A stretch of DNA of 64,000 nt from Persicimonas caeni. Its GTDB lineage: Bacteria > Myxococcota_A > Bradymonadia > Bradymonadales > Bradymonadaceae. The stretch lies in the NCBI RefSeq assembly GCF_006517175.1, contig NZ_CP041186.1:2383001-2447000 (forward strand). The letters run 5' to 3'. The translations under genes were made by a program, and so were the position numbers. Shown here in pieces: positions 32,418-41,337 of this stretch (positions are counted from its first letter, which is position 1; each line of letters opens with the position of its first letter). The notes beneath the pieces are model-generated. The model had not been told where the DNA came from. It saw nothing but the letters and a program-made list of their open reading frames with translations, and made no database searches.

Positions 32418-35210
32418 TCAGTCGCGCCGGCGGCGCACCAGCGCCATCGCGCCGGCGACCATCACCAGCATCAGGGCGTTGCCGGGCAGGCTGTTCGGGT
32501 TCGTGCTCGAGCAGCCGCAGCCGTCTTCGGCGGCGCCGCCCGAGGCGGTCTCGACCGGGCAGCCGTCTTCGCCCTCGCCGGCTTCGAGCGGGCACAGGTC
32601 GTCGGCGTCGAGGACGCCGTCTTCGTCGTCATCCTCGTCACACGCGTCGCCCATCAGATCTTCGTCGGTGTCGAGTTGGTCGGTGTTGGCGACCAAGGGG
32701 CAGTTGTCGGCGTCGTCTTCGACGGTGTCGCCGTCGTCGTCGGCGTCGCACGCGTCGCCCTCGCCGTCGGCGTCGGTGTCAGTCTGCTCCATGTTGGCGA
32801 CGGACGGGCAGTTGTCGTCGGCGTCGACGATGGTGTCGCCGTCGACGTCGTCCTCACAGGCGTCGCCTTCGCCGTCGGCGTCGGTGTCGGTCTGATCGGG
32901 GTTGTTGACCAGGCGGCAGTTGTCCGAGCCGTCTTCGACGGTGTCGTCGTCGCTGTCGATGTCGCGGTAGTCGGGCTCGCCGTCGCCGTTGGTGTCGACC
33001 GCGGCGGTCGCCAGGTCGTCGTCGCCGGCCTCGTCGGCGTCGGTCACGCCGTCTTCGTCGGAGTCGTCGTCGAGCGCGTCGAGGGTGCCGTCGGCGTCGG
33101 TGTCGATCGGGTTGTCGAGGTCGTCGCCGACTTCGTCAGCGTCGGCGATGGTGTCGCCGTCGGAGTCGGCGGTGGTCGGGTCGAGGCCGTTGTCGGTCTC
33201 CCAGGTGTCCGGCAGGCCGTCGTCGTCGGCGTCGAGCAAGCTCACCTCGACGGTGATGCTTCGGCTGTCGCCGGCTTGACCGTCGGTGACGTCGAGGGTC
33301 CAGGTGTAGCTTCCGGCGTCCTCCCAGGTGGGCGTCCAGCTGAACGCGCCGGTGGCGCCGTCGAAGCTTGCCGCGTCCGGGGCGGTGGTGACCGCGTACG
33401 TGAGCGTGTCGCCGTCGGCGTCGTCGGCCGTCAGCGTGAAGGCGAGCTCGTCGCCCTCGACGACGCTGAGCACGGATGCGTCGGCCGGCGTCGGGTCGAT
33501 GAAGACCGGCGCGTCGTTGATATTGGTCACGGTGACGGTGACCGTGGCGGTGTCGGTGCCGCCGTTGCCGTCGCTCACCTCGTAGGTGAACGTGTCGGTG
33601 CCGAAGAAATCGGCGTTCGGGGTGTAGTCGACGCCGCCGTTGGCGTTGACCGTGGCCGTGCCGTTGGCCGGCGCGGTGCTGATGGTCGCCGTCAGGATGT
33701 CGCCGTCGACGTCGGTGTCGTTTCCGACCACGTCGATGCTCACGGCGAGCTCTTCGTCGGTCGTGGCGGCGTCGTCGACGGCCACGGGCGCGTCGTTGAC
33801 CGGGTTGACCGTGATGGTGACCGTGGCGGTGTCGGTGCCGCCGTTGCCATCGCTCACCTCGTAGGTCAGCGTGTCGGTGCCGTTGAAGTCGGCGGCGGGC
33901 GTGTAGTCGATGGAGCCGCCGTTGACGCTGGCGGTGCCGTTTGCAGGCGCGCCGGTGATGGTGACGGTGAGTGCATCGCCGTCGACGTCGCTATCGTTGC
34001 CGACCACGTCGAAGGAGGCGGCGACGTCCTCGTCGGTCGAGGCCGTGTCGTCGGTGGCCACCGGGGCGTCGTTGACCGCGTCGATCGTGATGGTGACCGT
34101 GGCCGCCGCCGAGTCGCTCGTGCCGTCATTGGCCAGGTAGGTGAACGTGTCGGTGCCGTTGAAGTCGGCATCGGGCGTGTAGTCGAACGAGCCGTCGGCG
34201 TTGAGGGTGAGCGTGCCGTTCGTCGGCCCGGCGTCCAACGTGGCGGTCAGGGTGTCCGCGTCGGCGTCGGTATCGTTTTGGAGCACGCCGGGAGCGGCCA
34301 CGTTGAGCGTGGTGTCCTCGTCGACCGAGTAGGTGTCGTCGACGGCCACGGGCGCGGGGTCGCACGCGTCGCCCAGCCCGTCAGCGTCGGCGTCGGCCTG
34401 GCCCGGGTTGGCCACAGTGGGGCAGTTGTCATTGGGATCGTTGATGCCGTCGCCGTCGGTGTCGACCGCATCGGCGACCCAGGCGACAGCCTGCTCGAGC
34501 AGACGATCGAGGTCGCCGCTGCGCAGGTCGCTGTTGTTGTAGCTGGTTCGAGCCATATAGAGCAGCCCGAGATAGACGGTGCGCCCCGAGCCTTCCTCGC
34601 CGACCACGATCACCCGGTTGCCAGGCGCGCCCGGACACGAGCCCAGCGATTGGGCGTTCGTGCCGTCGAGCGGCTGCGACGAGTACTCCATCTGGTACGA
34701 CGTGGTGAAGTTGACGGTGGTCGGAAGCCCGGCGGTCACCGGGTGATTGTTGGGCGCCGGAATCGACACCGCCGAGTCGTTGCAGAAGTCATAGACGTAC
34801 GGAGCCGCGTCGATCGGCGTCACATCGTCGAGGGTGGCGTCGACGGTGGTCGAGCGGGTCGTGTAGTCGAACCAGCCGGCGGTGATCACTCCGATACGGC
34901 CTGCGCGCAGTTCGGCGACGAGCGCGTCGGCCATCGCCTGGGTGAAGTCGTCGTTGTCACTTCCGGAGTCGCCGAGGATGACGACGTCGTAGTTGGCAAG
35001 CTCGGCGCTCGTGTCGATTTGATCGGCAGAGACGACGGTCGCCGTAAAGTCGTAGAAGGTGTCGTCATTGAGCTGCGCGGCCAGCTCCGGAGCGCTGTTA
35101 TCGGTCGACGCGCCCTTCTCGACGGCCACGCGGATCTGGGCCGACGCGCTCGAGGTGACGAGTAGACCGGCCAACGCCAGTCCCATACTTCCTAAAATCT
35201 TGGCTTTCAT
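32418..35210 (-). CDS. Large secreted cadherin-like / thrombospondin-3 repeat protein with MYXO-CTERM tail
   Basis: A 930-aa exported, probably surface-anchored calcium-binding protein. Signal peptide 1-25 (ending SSASA). Residues 26-250 are a ThuA/GATase-like domain (ANYDVVILGDSGSDNDD, GRIGVITAGWFDYTTRS). A TSP3-type unit (DTDGDGINDPNDNCPTVANP) follows, then three VCBS/cadherin-like repeats with PVAVDDTYSVDEDTTLNV and GTDTFTYEVSDGNGGTDTA, and one Ig-like repeat. A long Asp-rich TSP3 run (DTDADGEGDACDADDDGDTV) ends in CGCSSTNP, a TM helix and RRRRD, as in MYXO-CTERM. Start ATG 35210 has AGAGAAG upstream. Adhesion or matrix function is inferred. Confidence 0.85.
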   Translation of the reverse strand: MKAKILGSMGLALAGLLVTSSASAQIRVAVEKGASTDNSAPELAAQLNDDTFYDFTATVVSADQIDTSAELANYDVVILGDSGSDNDDFTQAMADALVAELRAGRIGVITAGWFDYTTRSTTVDATLDDVTPIDAAPYVYDFCNDSAVSIPAPNNHPVTAGLPTTVNFTTSYQMEYSSQPLDGTNAQSLGSCPGAPGNRVIVVGEEGSGRTVYLGLLYMARTSYNNSDLRSGDLDRLLEQAVAWVADAVDTDGDGINDPNDNCPTVANPGQADADADGLGDACDPAPVAVDDTYSVDEDTTLNVAAPGVLQNDTDADADTLTATLDAGPTNGTLTLNADGSFDYTPDADFNGTDTFTYLANDGTSDSAAATVTITIDAVNDAPVATDDTASTDEDVAASFDVVGNDSDVDGDALTVTITGAPANGTASVNGGSIDYTPAADFNGTDTLTYEVSDGNGGTDTATVTITVNPVNDAPVAVDDAATTDEELAVSIDVVGNDTDVDGDILTATISTAPANGTATVNANGGVDYTPNADFFGTDTFTYEVSDGNGGTDTATVTVTVTNINDAPVFIDPTPADASVLSVVEGDELAFTLTADDADGDTLTYAVTTAPDAASFDGATGAFSWTPTWEDAGSYTWTLDVTDGQAGDSRSITVEVSLLDADDDGLPDTWETDNGLDPTTADSDGDTIADADEVGDDLDNPIDTDADGTLDALDDDSDEDGVTDADEAGDDDLATAAVDTNGDGEPDYRDIDSDDDTVEDGSDNCRLVNNPDQTDTDADGEGDACEDDVDGDTIVDADDNCPSVANMEQTDTDADGEGDACDADDDGDTVEDDADNCPLVANTDQLDTDEDLMGDACDEDDDEDGVLDADDLCPLEAGEGEDGCPVETASGGAAEDGCGCSSTNPNSLPGNALMLVMVAGAMALVRRRRD

Positions 35211-35363
35211 ACTGCACTTCTCTGAAAAGGGGGTGCTGTGGACTCGGACGCCCCCTCTCGTCGAAATCAGCATGCGTGCTTGGCTGTGTTGCTTACTCTG
35301 ACAGCCTACCTGTCGAGCCAATCGCCTACAAGTAATGCTTATAAAATTTTTGCACCAAGAAAT

Positions 35364-35397
35364 ACCGAAGGCGCCGCAACGTCGCGGCGCCTTCGGT
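35364..35397 (-). terminator. Intrinsic terminator of the papain-like protease gene
   Basis: Perfect 14-bp stem ACCGAAGGCGCCGC / GCGGCGCCTTCGGT with a short loop. On the minus strand it is followed by TATTTCTT. It lies 25 bases past the protease stop. Confidence 0.75.
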
Positions 35398-35422
35398 GAT
35401 TGCGAGGTCTTCGGGGTGAGGC

Positions 35423-36943
35423 TTAGTAGGTCACTTCGAGGCTCCACTCGTTGAGCGTGCCCTCGTCGTATTTGGCCTCGTCCCACACGTACAGCGTCCA
35501 GTCGCCCTGGGCGTCGACGCCTTCGAACTCGGTGACGACAATCGTGCCGTTGAAGTTGTCCTCCGACGACTCGCTGCTGTCGAGCAGCACGGCGAGGTCA
35601 CCGTTGGGGCCTTCGAGCATCACGCTCAGGTCGCCGATATACGAGTGGGTGATGTCCAGGTTGACCGACATGGCGCCGATGGTGCCGGTGTCGTCGATGG
35701 TGATCGTGCTGGTGATCCCGTTTTCATCGTTGTCCGGAATCGCCACCGACTCGGTGTTCGAGTAGGTCTGGGTGTCGCTGGTCTCCTGGCAGGTGGCGTG
35801 CTCGCTGCAGACGCTGTCGTCGCAGTCGACGTCGCCGTTGCCGTCGTTGTCGAGGCCGTCGCCGCAGACTTCTTCGGGGATCTCGAATTCGGGAGCTTCA
35901 GCCACGCGACCGCGGCCGTACTCTTCGACGTAGTCCATCGAGATGAAGCCGTAGCCGGCGCCGTAGGGGCTCTCTTCGGCCCAACCGGTGCCCCAGCTGT
36001 TCTTGAAGATGAAGAAGCCCTTGTCGACCACCGGCTCGCCGTTGTCGTCGACCATCGGCTCGCCGTTCTCGTCGAGACGCGGCACCTCGAGGTTGTCGTC
36101 CCAGCCGACCAGAAGGATGGAGTGACCGGCGCGGTTCTCCAGGCTCTTCTCCTTGTCGACTTCGTTCGGGTAGAAGACGTAGCCGTTGCGCGAGTATTCT
36201 TTGCTGGTGGTCAGCGGCGAGCCGCCGTGGCCCCAGGCCTGATAGAAGAAGTCGAGGCCGACGATGACCGCCGACTTCTTGGTGTGCATGTGCGCCTTGA
36301 TGTCGTTGGGGCGCGTCGAGATCCAACGGCTGCGCGGCAAGTACCACTTCTCGGCGTCGGCCGCTTCGGCCGGGGGCTCACCGTTGGTGTAGCAACGCGT
36401 GGGCTTGTCCTCTTCGCCACAGGCAGGGTCGTCGGATGAGGTCCAGCCGCCCGACTCGTAGGGCCACACGTCTTCTTCGACGATGCCGTAGCGCACGATC
36501 GCGTCGAGGTTCGAGCGTGCGTTCGAGCCGCTGGTGTTGGGGAAGGCGCCTACTTCGAACTTCGCCGACCACTGCAGGTACTGCTCGGAGAAGTCCGGGT
36601 TCAGGTAGGTGCCCTCTTGGATGTAGAGGTGCTCCATGAGCGCGACGGTCGAGAAGATCGAGCAGACGCCGCGGCGGCCCTGGCTCTTGACCGGCGACTG
36701 CGTCTCGAGCAGCTCGGTGAACTGCGCCGGGTAGACCGCGTCGGCCTTGCCCTCGGTGGGCAGCGCGTCGTTCTTGGGAGCATCCGCGAACAACTCGTCG
36801 GGATTCTCGTGCAGCGGCGGAAGGTACTCGTCCTGCTCACCACCGACGGTTTCGTTGTTTTGCTGCGTCTGGTCGTCGGCACAGCCGGCGAGCACCAGCA
36901 GCGAGCTCAGCGCGAAGAGATAAAGTCGATTCCGAAAGTGCAT
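35423..36943 (-). CDS. Papain-like (C1) cysteine protease lipoprotein with P domain
   Basis: A 506-aa exported protease. Lipobox LAGC (Cys21), then a pro-region. Catalytic residues are Gln88 and Cys94 (VKSQGRRGVCSIFSTVALME), His274 (AGHSILLVGWDD) and Asn315 (FKNSWGTGW); the classic QGxCGSCW motif is altered to QGRRGVCS. A metal- or disulfide-rich segment (CGDGLDNDGNGDVDCDDSVC, ~360-380) links to a proprotein-convertase-type P domain (about 395-506: IPDNDENGITSTITID, HSYIGDLSVMLEGPNG, GDWTLYVWDEAKYDEGTLNE). Start ATG 36943 (MHFRNRLYLF) gives a clean signal peptide; the longer frame does not. It is upstream of the TSP3 gene on the same strand, with a terminator between. Confidence 0.87.
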   Translation of the reverse strand: MHFRNRLYLFALSSLLVLAGCADDQTQQNNETVGGEQDEYLPPLHENPDELFADAPKNDALPTEGKADAVYPAQFTELLETQSPVKSQGRRGVCSIFSTVALMEHLYIQEGTYLNPDFSEQYLQWSAKFEVGAFPNTSGSNARSNLDAIVRYGIVEEDVWPYESGGWTSSDDPACGEEDKPTRCYTNGEPPAEAADAEKWYLPRSRWISTRPNDIKAHMHTKKSAVIVGLDFFYQAWGHGGSPLTTSKEYSRNGYVFYPNEVDKEKSLENRAGHSILLVGWDDNLEVPRLDENGEPMVDDNGEPVVDKGFFIFKNSWGTGWAEESPYGAGYGFISMDYVEEYGRGRVAEAPEFEIPEEVCGDGLDNDGNGDVDCDDSVCSEHATCQETSDTQTYSNTESVAIPDNDENGITSTITIDDTGTIGAMSVNLDITHSYIGDLSVMLEGPNGDLAVLLDSSESSEDNFNGTIVVTEFEGVDAQGDWTLYVWDEAKYDEGTLNEWSLEVTY

Positions 36944-37125
36944 TGATTCTCCAAAGAGCCAAGTGAGCGAGACACTCACAAAGTCAGTCAAACCGAACAA
37001 TACTTCTCTAACTACTCTCTTTGGCCCGTTTTTGTCAAAGCCGAGGCATTTTGCGGTGCAGATCGCCTCTTCAGCCTACACGTGTGAGGACCGTGCGCTG
37101 GACGCTGCCGACCTCGTACCGACAT

Positions 37126-37154
37126 TTGACGCGGTAACCCAGGGGCATTAAAAA
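37126..37154 (+). promoter_or_regulatory. Possible sigma-70 promoter for the histidine kinase
   Basis: TTGACG (37126-37131) with 17 bases to TAAAAA (37149-37154), about 65 bases before the start codon. Both boxes match four or five of six positions. It is a weak prediction. Confidence 0.3.
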
Positions 37155-37218
37155 GGTATTAACACACCGACACACGCCGATGCAGCGCCGTTAGCGGGAT
37201 GAGGCTTGGAGCCCATGA

Positions 37219-39129
37219 ATGAGGACCGTGCTCGAGATGCTAGTGGTGGGGGACGTACCCGAAGCGATGGAGATCGTCGACTTCGAGCACCCGTTCGAGT
37301 TGAGAGCCCAGTGCGCTCGAGATCTGGCGCAACTGGAGAAGGCCCTTCGTAACGACCGCTACGCCGTGGCTGTGAGCGCCGTGCGCCTGCAGGGCGAAGC
37401 CGAGGCCGGCGATATTTTGGCCATGCTCAAGCAGAGCTTCCCTTTTCGACCGGTCGTCATGGTCGCCGACCCGGGCGACGCCGATCAAATTGTGGTGGCT
37501 TACGAGCAGGGGCTCGACGACAAGCTCATTCGATGCGAGCAAGTCGAGCCCACGTGCCAGTTGCTCGACTGGGCGGTACGCCGTTGCCTGGAGAACTTCA
37601 CCCTTCGCAACACGAGTGCGCTGCCTTGCTTCGACCTGGCGCTTCGCCAGGCGACCAATCAAAGCCTGCACGAGACCCTCATCTTGTTCGACGGCGACAG
37701 CCGCGTTCTGTACTTCAACAAGGCGGCCGAGGAGTTGGCACGGAGAGTCTTCGAGGTCGAACTGGAGGTGGGCGCGACGCTCGACGAGCTGTACACCGCG
37801 AACGTTCCGGTCGACTTTCGCGGGCGTGTCGACGAGTACATCGCGCGCGCGATGGGCGGCGAAACCGTGTTCATGCGCGAAGAGACGACCTTCGCCAACG
37901 GCACGGTCATGGAGCGCGAGTACAGCTACGAGCCGCTATACGATCCGCAGGGACACGTGATGGCAGTGGCGAATACGAGCCGCGATCTCGAAGAGATCCG
38001 TCTCATCGAACATCAACTCGAGGAGAGCGAGGCGCGTTTCTGGCGCTTCTTCGAGCGGCTTCCGGTGGGCATCGGCATCGTCGACGCCGAGGGGCGCTGG
38101 GTGCGGGTCAACCCCGCCCTGCAGGAGTTTTTCGGCTACGACGAAGACGCGCTCGTCGGCAAAACGCCACTCGACCTGACCCACTCCGAAGACCTCGCGA
38201 CGACCTATGAGCGCATCCACAGGTTGCGTGCAAACCAGCTGCCGTTCGTCAAATTTCACAAGCGGTACCTCCATCGAGAAGGTCATACGCTGTGGGCCGA
38301 TGTCATGGCGATGCCCCTGAACGTCGAGTCCAAACCCGACCACTTCATCGGCATCATTTCCGACATCAGCCAGCGAAAACAGCTCGAAGACCAACTCCAG
38401 CAATCCGAGAAGATCCGCCTGATCGGCCAGCTCGCCGGCGGAGTCGCCCACGACTTCAACAACCTGCTGACGATCATCAGCAGCTACACCTACCATGTGC
38501 TCGACGAAATCGGCGACGACTCGCCCCACTCCTTTGCGCTGGGCAAGGTGCTCAAAGCTGCCCAGCGCGGCTCGGCGCTGACTGAGCAACTGTTGGCGTT
38601 CAGCCGACGTCACCTCAGCCAACCTAACGCGGTCGAGCTAGGAGAAGCGATCGACGAGTTGAGTGAAATGATCGATCGGCTTATTCGCCCGCGCTTCGAG
38701 TTGCACGTCCAGTTGGGCGACGACGCAGCCACGGTGTGGATCGATCAGGGACAGCTCGAGCAGGCGCTGTTGAACCTGGTGCTCAACGCGCGTGACGCGA
38801 TGCGAGACGGCGGCACGTTGCGGCTCGAGACCGAACGCGTGGCCCTGGACGAGCCACGCAGCACCCGGTTCGGGCTCATTCCGCCCGGCCGCTACGGCGT
38901 CGTGCAGGTCAAAGACGACGGCGCCGGCATTCCCCCCGAGGTCCTGGAGCATATCTTCGAGCCCTTCTTCACCACCAAAGACGTGGGTCAGGGCACCGGC
39001 CTGGGGCTGGCGTCGGTGTGGGGAATCGTCACGCAGGCGGGCGGTTTCATCGACGTCGAGTCGGTGGAAGGCCGCGGGACGACGTTCTCCGTCTACCTGC
39101 CGATCGCCGAGGAGCGGGCGCTCGATTGA
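37219..39129 (+). CDS. PAS-domain sensor histidine kinase with degenerate receiver-like N-terminus
   Basis: A 636-aa soluble kinase without TM segments. Residues 1-120 look like a receiver fold without a clear phospho-Asp (VAVSAVRLQGEAEAGDILAM, FPFRPVVMVADPGD). The first PAS covers about 145-260 (LFDGDSRVLYFNKAAEELA) and the second about 270-395 (ARFWRFFERLPVGIGIVDAE, FIGIISDISQRKQLE). HisKA has the H box LAGGVAHDFNNLLTII with His411. HATPase_c has N box LLNLVLNARDAMRDGG and DDGAGIPPEVLEHIFEPFFT, GTGLGLASVWGIV. This is the GHKL type common in myxobacterial cytoplasmic kinases. No response regulator is adjacent, so it is an orphan here. ATG 37237 is an alternative start. Confidence 0.88.
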   Translation: MRTVLEMLVVGDVPEAMEIVDFEHPFELRAQCARDLAQLEKALRNDRYAVAVSAVRLQGEAEAGDILAMLKQSFPFRPVVMVADPGDADQIVVAYEQGLDDKLIRCEQVEPTCQLLDWAVRRCLENFTLRNTSALPCFDLALRQATNQSLHETLILFDGDSRVLYFNKAAEELARRVFEVELEVGATLDELYTANVPVDFRGRVDEYIARAMGGETVFMREETTFANGTVMEREYSYEPLYDPQGHVMAVANTSRDLEEIRLIEHQLEESEARFWRFFERLPVGIGIVDAEGRWVRVNPALQEFFGYDEDALVGKTPLDLTHSEDLATTYERIHRLRANQLPFVKFHKRYLHREGHTLWADVMAMPLNVESKPDHFIGIISDISQRKQLEDQLQQSEKIRLIGQLAGGVAHDFNNLLTIISSYTYHVLDEIGDDSPHSFALGKVLKAAQRGSALTEQLLAFSRRHLSQPNAVELGEAIDELSEMIDRLIRPRFELHVQLGDDAATVWIDQGQLEQALLNLVLNARDAMRDGGTLRLETERVALDEPRSTRFGLIPPGRYGVVQVKDDGAGIPPEVLEHIFEPFFTTKDVGQGTGLGLASVWGIVTQAGGFIDVESVEGRGTTFSVYLPIAEERALD

Positions 39130-39156
39130 GCGCCGCGTTCCTCGATATCGACGAAC

Positions 39157-41337
39157 TCACACCTCGACTTTCGGATCCTTTTGGAAGGTGATGCGGCGCC
39201 ACACCTTGGCGAGCACGCTTCGGCGTGCGCCCAGGAGAGTTTCGAGCAGGAGCATCATCGTGATCGCGAACAGGATCGGCGGCCAGACGTTGACGCGGCG
39301 CTCGTTGGTGGGGATGGCGGCCTGGGCAGCTTCGCCGCCTTTGCCCTCGTCGGGTTTGGTCCACGGGTCGAGGGCGTTTTGGCCCAGCGGGTCGAGCTTG
39401 GACTCGTCGGAGTCGACGTTGGCCGCAAAGGAGAGCGCGTCGAGGCGATTGCGCGGGTTGTCCGCATCGCCCTGAGCCTCGTCGGAGTCGGCCCACACCT
39501 CGTAGAACCCGACATGCTCGGGCGCGAAGCCGACGGTGCCGTCGGTCGGCTCGAGCACGAGCCGCGAGTCTTCAGGCCCGTGGATGATCGCGCGCTCGTC
39601 GACCAGACCGCTGACGTCCAGAGTCAGCCGCTCGCCCACGACCGGGCGGTCCTTGCCCGCCGAGGTCGCCCGACGCGCCAGGTACTGCACGCTTCGGCGC
39701 ATCAGCGGCAAAAAGGCAGTGCGCACCGGCAAGTCGGTCCACTCGCGATCGACCGTGGTCGTCAGCATGACCACGCGCCCGTCGCCGACCTTACGCTCGA
39801 TGAGCGCGGGGGCGTTGTCCTTGTACGCCAGGATTTCGCGCGTCTCGGTCTGCTGGGTCGGCTCGAGCAGCATATAGCTGTAGACCTTGACCGACTGCAG
39901 CGACGAGCCGCCCGGCAGGTCGAAGATGCGAAAGATCGGGTGGTCGCGGTTGCCCGTGCCCAGCCGGGTGATCTTGACGGGCGCGTCGGGATCGTCGCGC
40001 TCGGCCAGCCGCTTGAGGCCGCGAAGCGGCTTGGGCAACAGCCCCTCCATCGTCTGGTTCCACGAGGTGGCGTCGATCTGGTCGCCCATCGTCACCAGGA
40101 GCCCGCCGCCGCCGTCGACGAATTGCTCGAGCTTGCCGGCGTTCGGCTGGCTGACCGTGGCCACGTTGGCCAACACGACCACGTCGAAGTCGTTCAGGTC
40201 GCGCCCGGCGAGGCCCTCGGGCGTGGTCATTTCGGGGATGATCGCGCTCTGACTCGTCGTGCCGGGGTTGAGCGCGCGCACCGCAAAATACAACTCGTCG
40301 GAGTAGGCGACGCTGCTCGGCTCGCCGTTGACCAAGAGCACGCGGATGCGCTCCTTGAGGTCGACGGCGAAGTAGTAGCGGTTGTCGATCTCGAGCGGGT
40401 CGTCGTTGACCAACTCCACGTAAGCCTCGCGCACTCCGGCGCCCTCGAAACGATGGCGGAAGGTGTGCGTCGAGGTCTTGCGGGCGGGCACGTCGACCAG
40501 GCCGCCGCCGATATCCTCGCCGTCGACGTTGAGGCGAAGCTCGACGCCCTTTTGGTCTTCGGGGCCGAAGTTGCGGACGGTCGCCGTGATCTTCCAGCTT
40601 CCGCCTTGGCCGCTATGCTCCTGCTCGTAGTCGACCGCGGTGATGCCCAGGTTCTCTGGCACGCTCTCGGCGTCGTCTCGCACCGACACCTGGCGTACGT
40701 CGTAGGGGATCTTCGCTTCGGGCGTGGGGCTGTCGGGGAAGCCGCCGCGGGCAAAATCACTGATCACGACGATGCGCTTGCTCGGAAGCTGCGACGACGA
40801 GAGCAAGTCACCGGCGGCGACCACCGCTTGTGACAGGTCCGCCGACGCATCGGTGGCCTGCAGATCAGAGAACGCCTCACGAATTTCGCCGTGGTCGCTC
40901 GTAAAGCGGGTCACCGGCCCGTCGATGGTGCTCGCCGTGATCAGCGTCGCCTCGTCCCACGGGCGCAGCTTGCCCAACTGCTCGTCGAACTGCTCGACGG
41001 TGTTCTCCCACCAACCGGCGTGCTGCATCGAGGCGCTGTCATCGACCACGAAGACGACCGCCGTCGGCAGCCGCTCGGAGGCGGTGACGCCCTCATCGCT
41101 CAAAAAGTACGGCTTGGCCAACGCCAGGGCGAGCGCGGCGATGACCAGCACGCGCAGCCCGAGCAGGAGCCACTGGCGCACCTTGACGCTGCGCGCCTCC
41201 TTTTTGTTCGACTCCATCAAGAGCCGAAGAGCCGGAAACTCTTGGCGGGTCGCCTTGCGGCGGTTGATCAGGTGGATGGCGATCGGGATCGCCGCCGCCA
41301 AAAGCCCCGCCAAAAAGAGTGGTTGCAGAAAACTCAA
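39157..41337 (-). CDS. BatA/VWA membrane protein
   Basis: A 726-aa membrane protein of the Bat (Bacteroides aerotolerance-like) family. N-terminal BatA domain (FLQPLFLAGLLAAAIPIAIH, INRRKATRQEFPALRLLMES), a second TM helix (LLLGLRVLVIAALALALAKP), then a VWA domain with MIDAS VFVVDDSASM. Further Ig- and GATase-like domains occur (DFDVVVLANVATV, GGGLLVTMGDQI) and a C-terminal TM segment (WPPILFAITMMLLLETLLG). The start is TTG, forming a TTGA overlap with the DUF58 stop, which argues for translational coupling. It is the last gene of the operon and ends 27 bases past the convergent kinase gene. Confidence 0.85.
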   Translation of the reverse strand: MSFLQPLFLAGLLAAAIPIAIHLINRRKATRQEFPALRLLMESNKKEARSVKVRQWLLLGLRVLVIAALALALAKPYFLSDEGVTASERLPTAVVFVVDDSASMQHAGWWENTVEQFDEQLGKLRPWDEATLITASTIDGPVTRFTSDHGEIREAFSDLQATDASADLSQAVVAAGDLLSSSQLPSKRIVVISDFARGGFPDSPTPEAKIPYDVRQVSVRDDAESVPENLGITAVDYEQEHSGQGGSWKITATVRNFGPEDQKGVELRLNVDGEDIGGGLVDVPARKTSTHTFRHRFEGAGVREAYVELVNDDPLEIDNRYYFAVDLKERIRVLLVNGEPSSVAYSDELYFAVRALNPGTTSQSAIIPEMTTPEGLAGRDLNDFDVVVLANVATVSQPNAGKLEQFVDGGGGLLVTMGDQIDATSWNQTMEGLLPKPLRGLKRLAERDDPDAPVKITRLGTGNRDHPIFRIFDLPGGSSLQSVKVYSYMLLEPTQQTETREILAYKDNAPALIERKVGDGRVVMLTTTVDREWTDLPVRTAFLPLMRRSVQYLARRATSAGKDRPVVGERLTLDVSGLVDERAIIHGPEDSRLVLEPTDGTVGFAPEHVGFYEVWADSDEAQGDADNPRNRLDALSFAANVDSDESKLDPLGQNALDPWTKPDEGKGGEAAQAAIPTNERRVNVWPPILFAITMMLLLETLLGARRSVLAKVWRRITFQKDPKVEV

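Noticed and set aside
32304..35165. 953-codon plus-strand frame opposite the TSP3/cadherin protein gene
   Set aside because: It is the antisense of a gene made of GAC/GTC-rich repeats, has only Val/Ala/Asp/Arg low-complexity sequence and no recognisable domain. The minus-strand frame has a signal peptide, clear repeats and a MYXO-CTERM tail.
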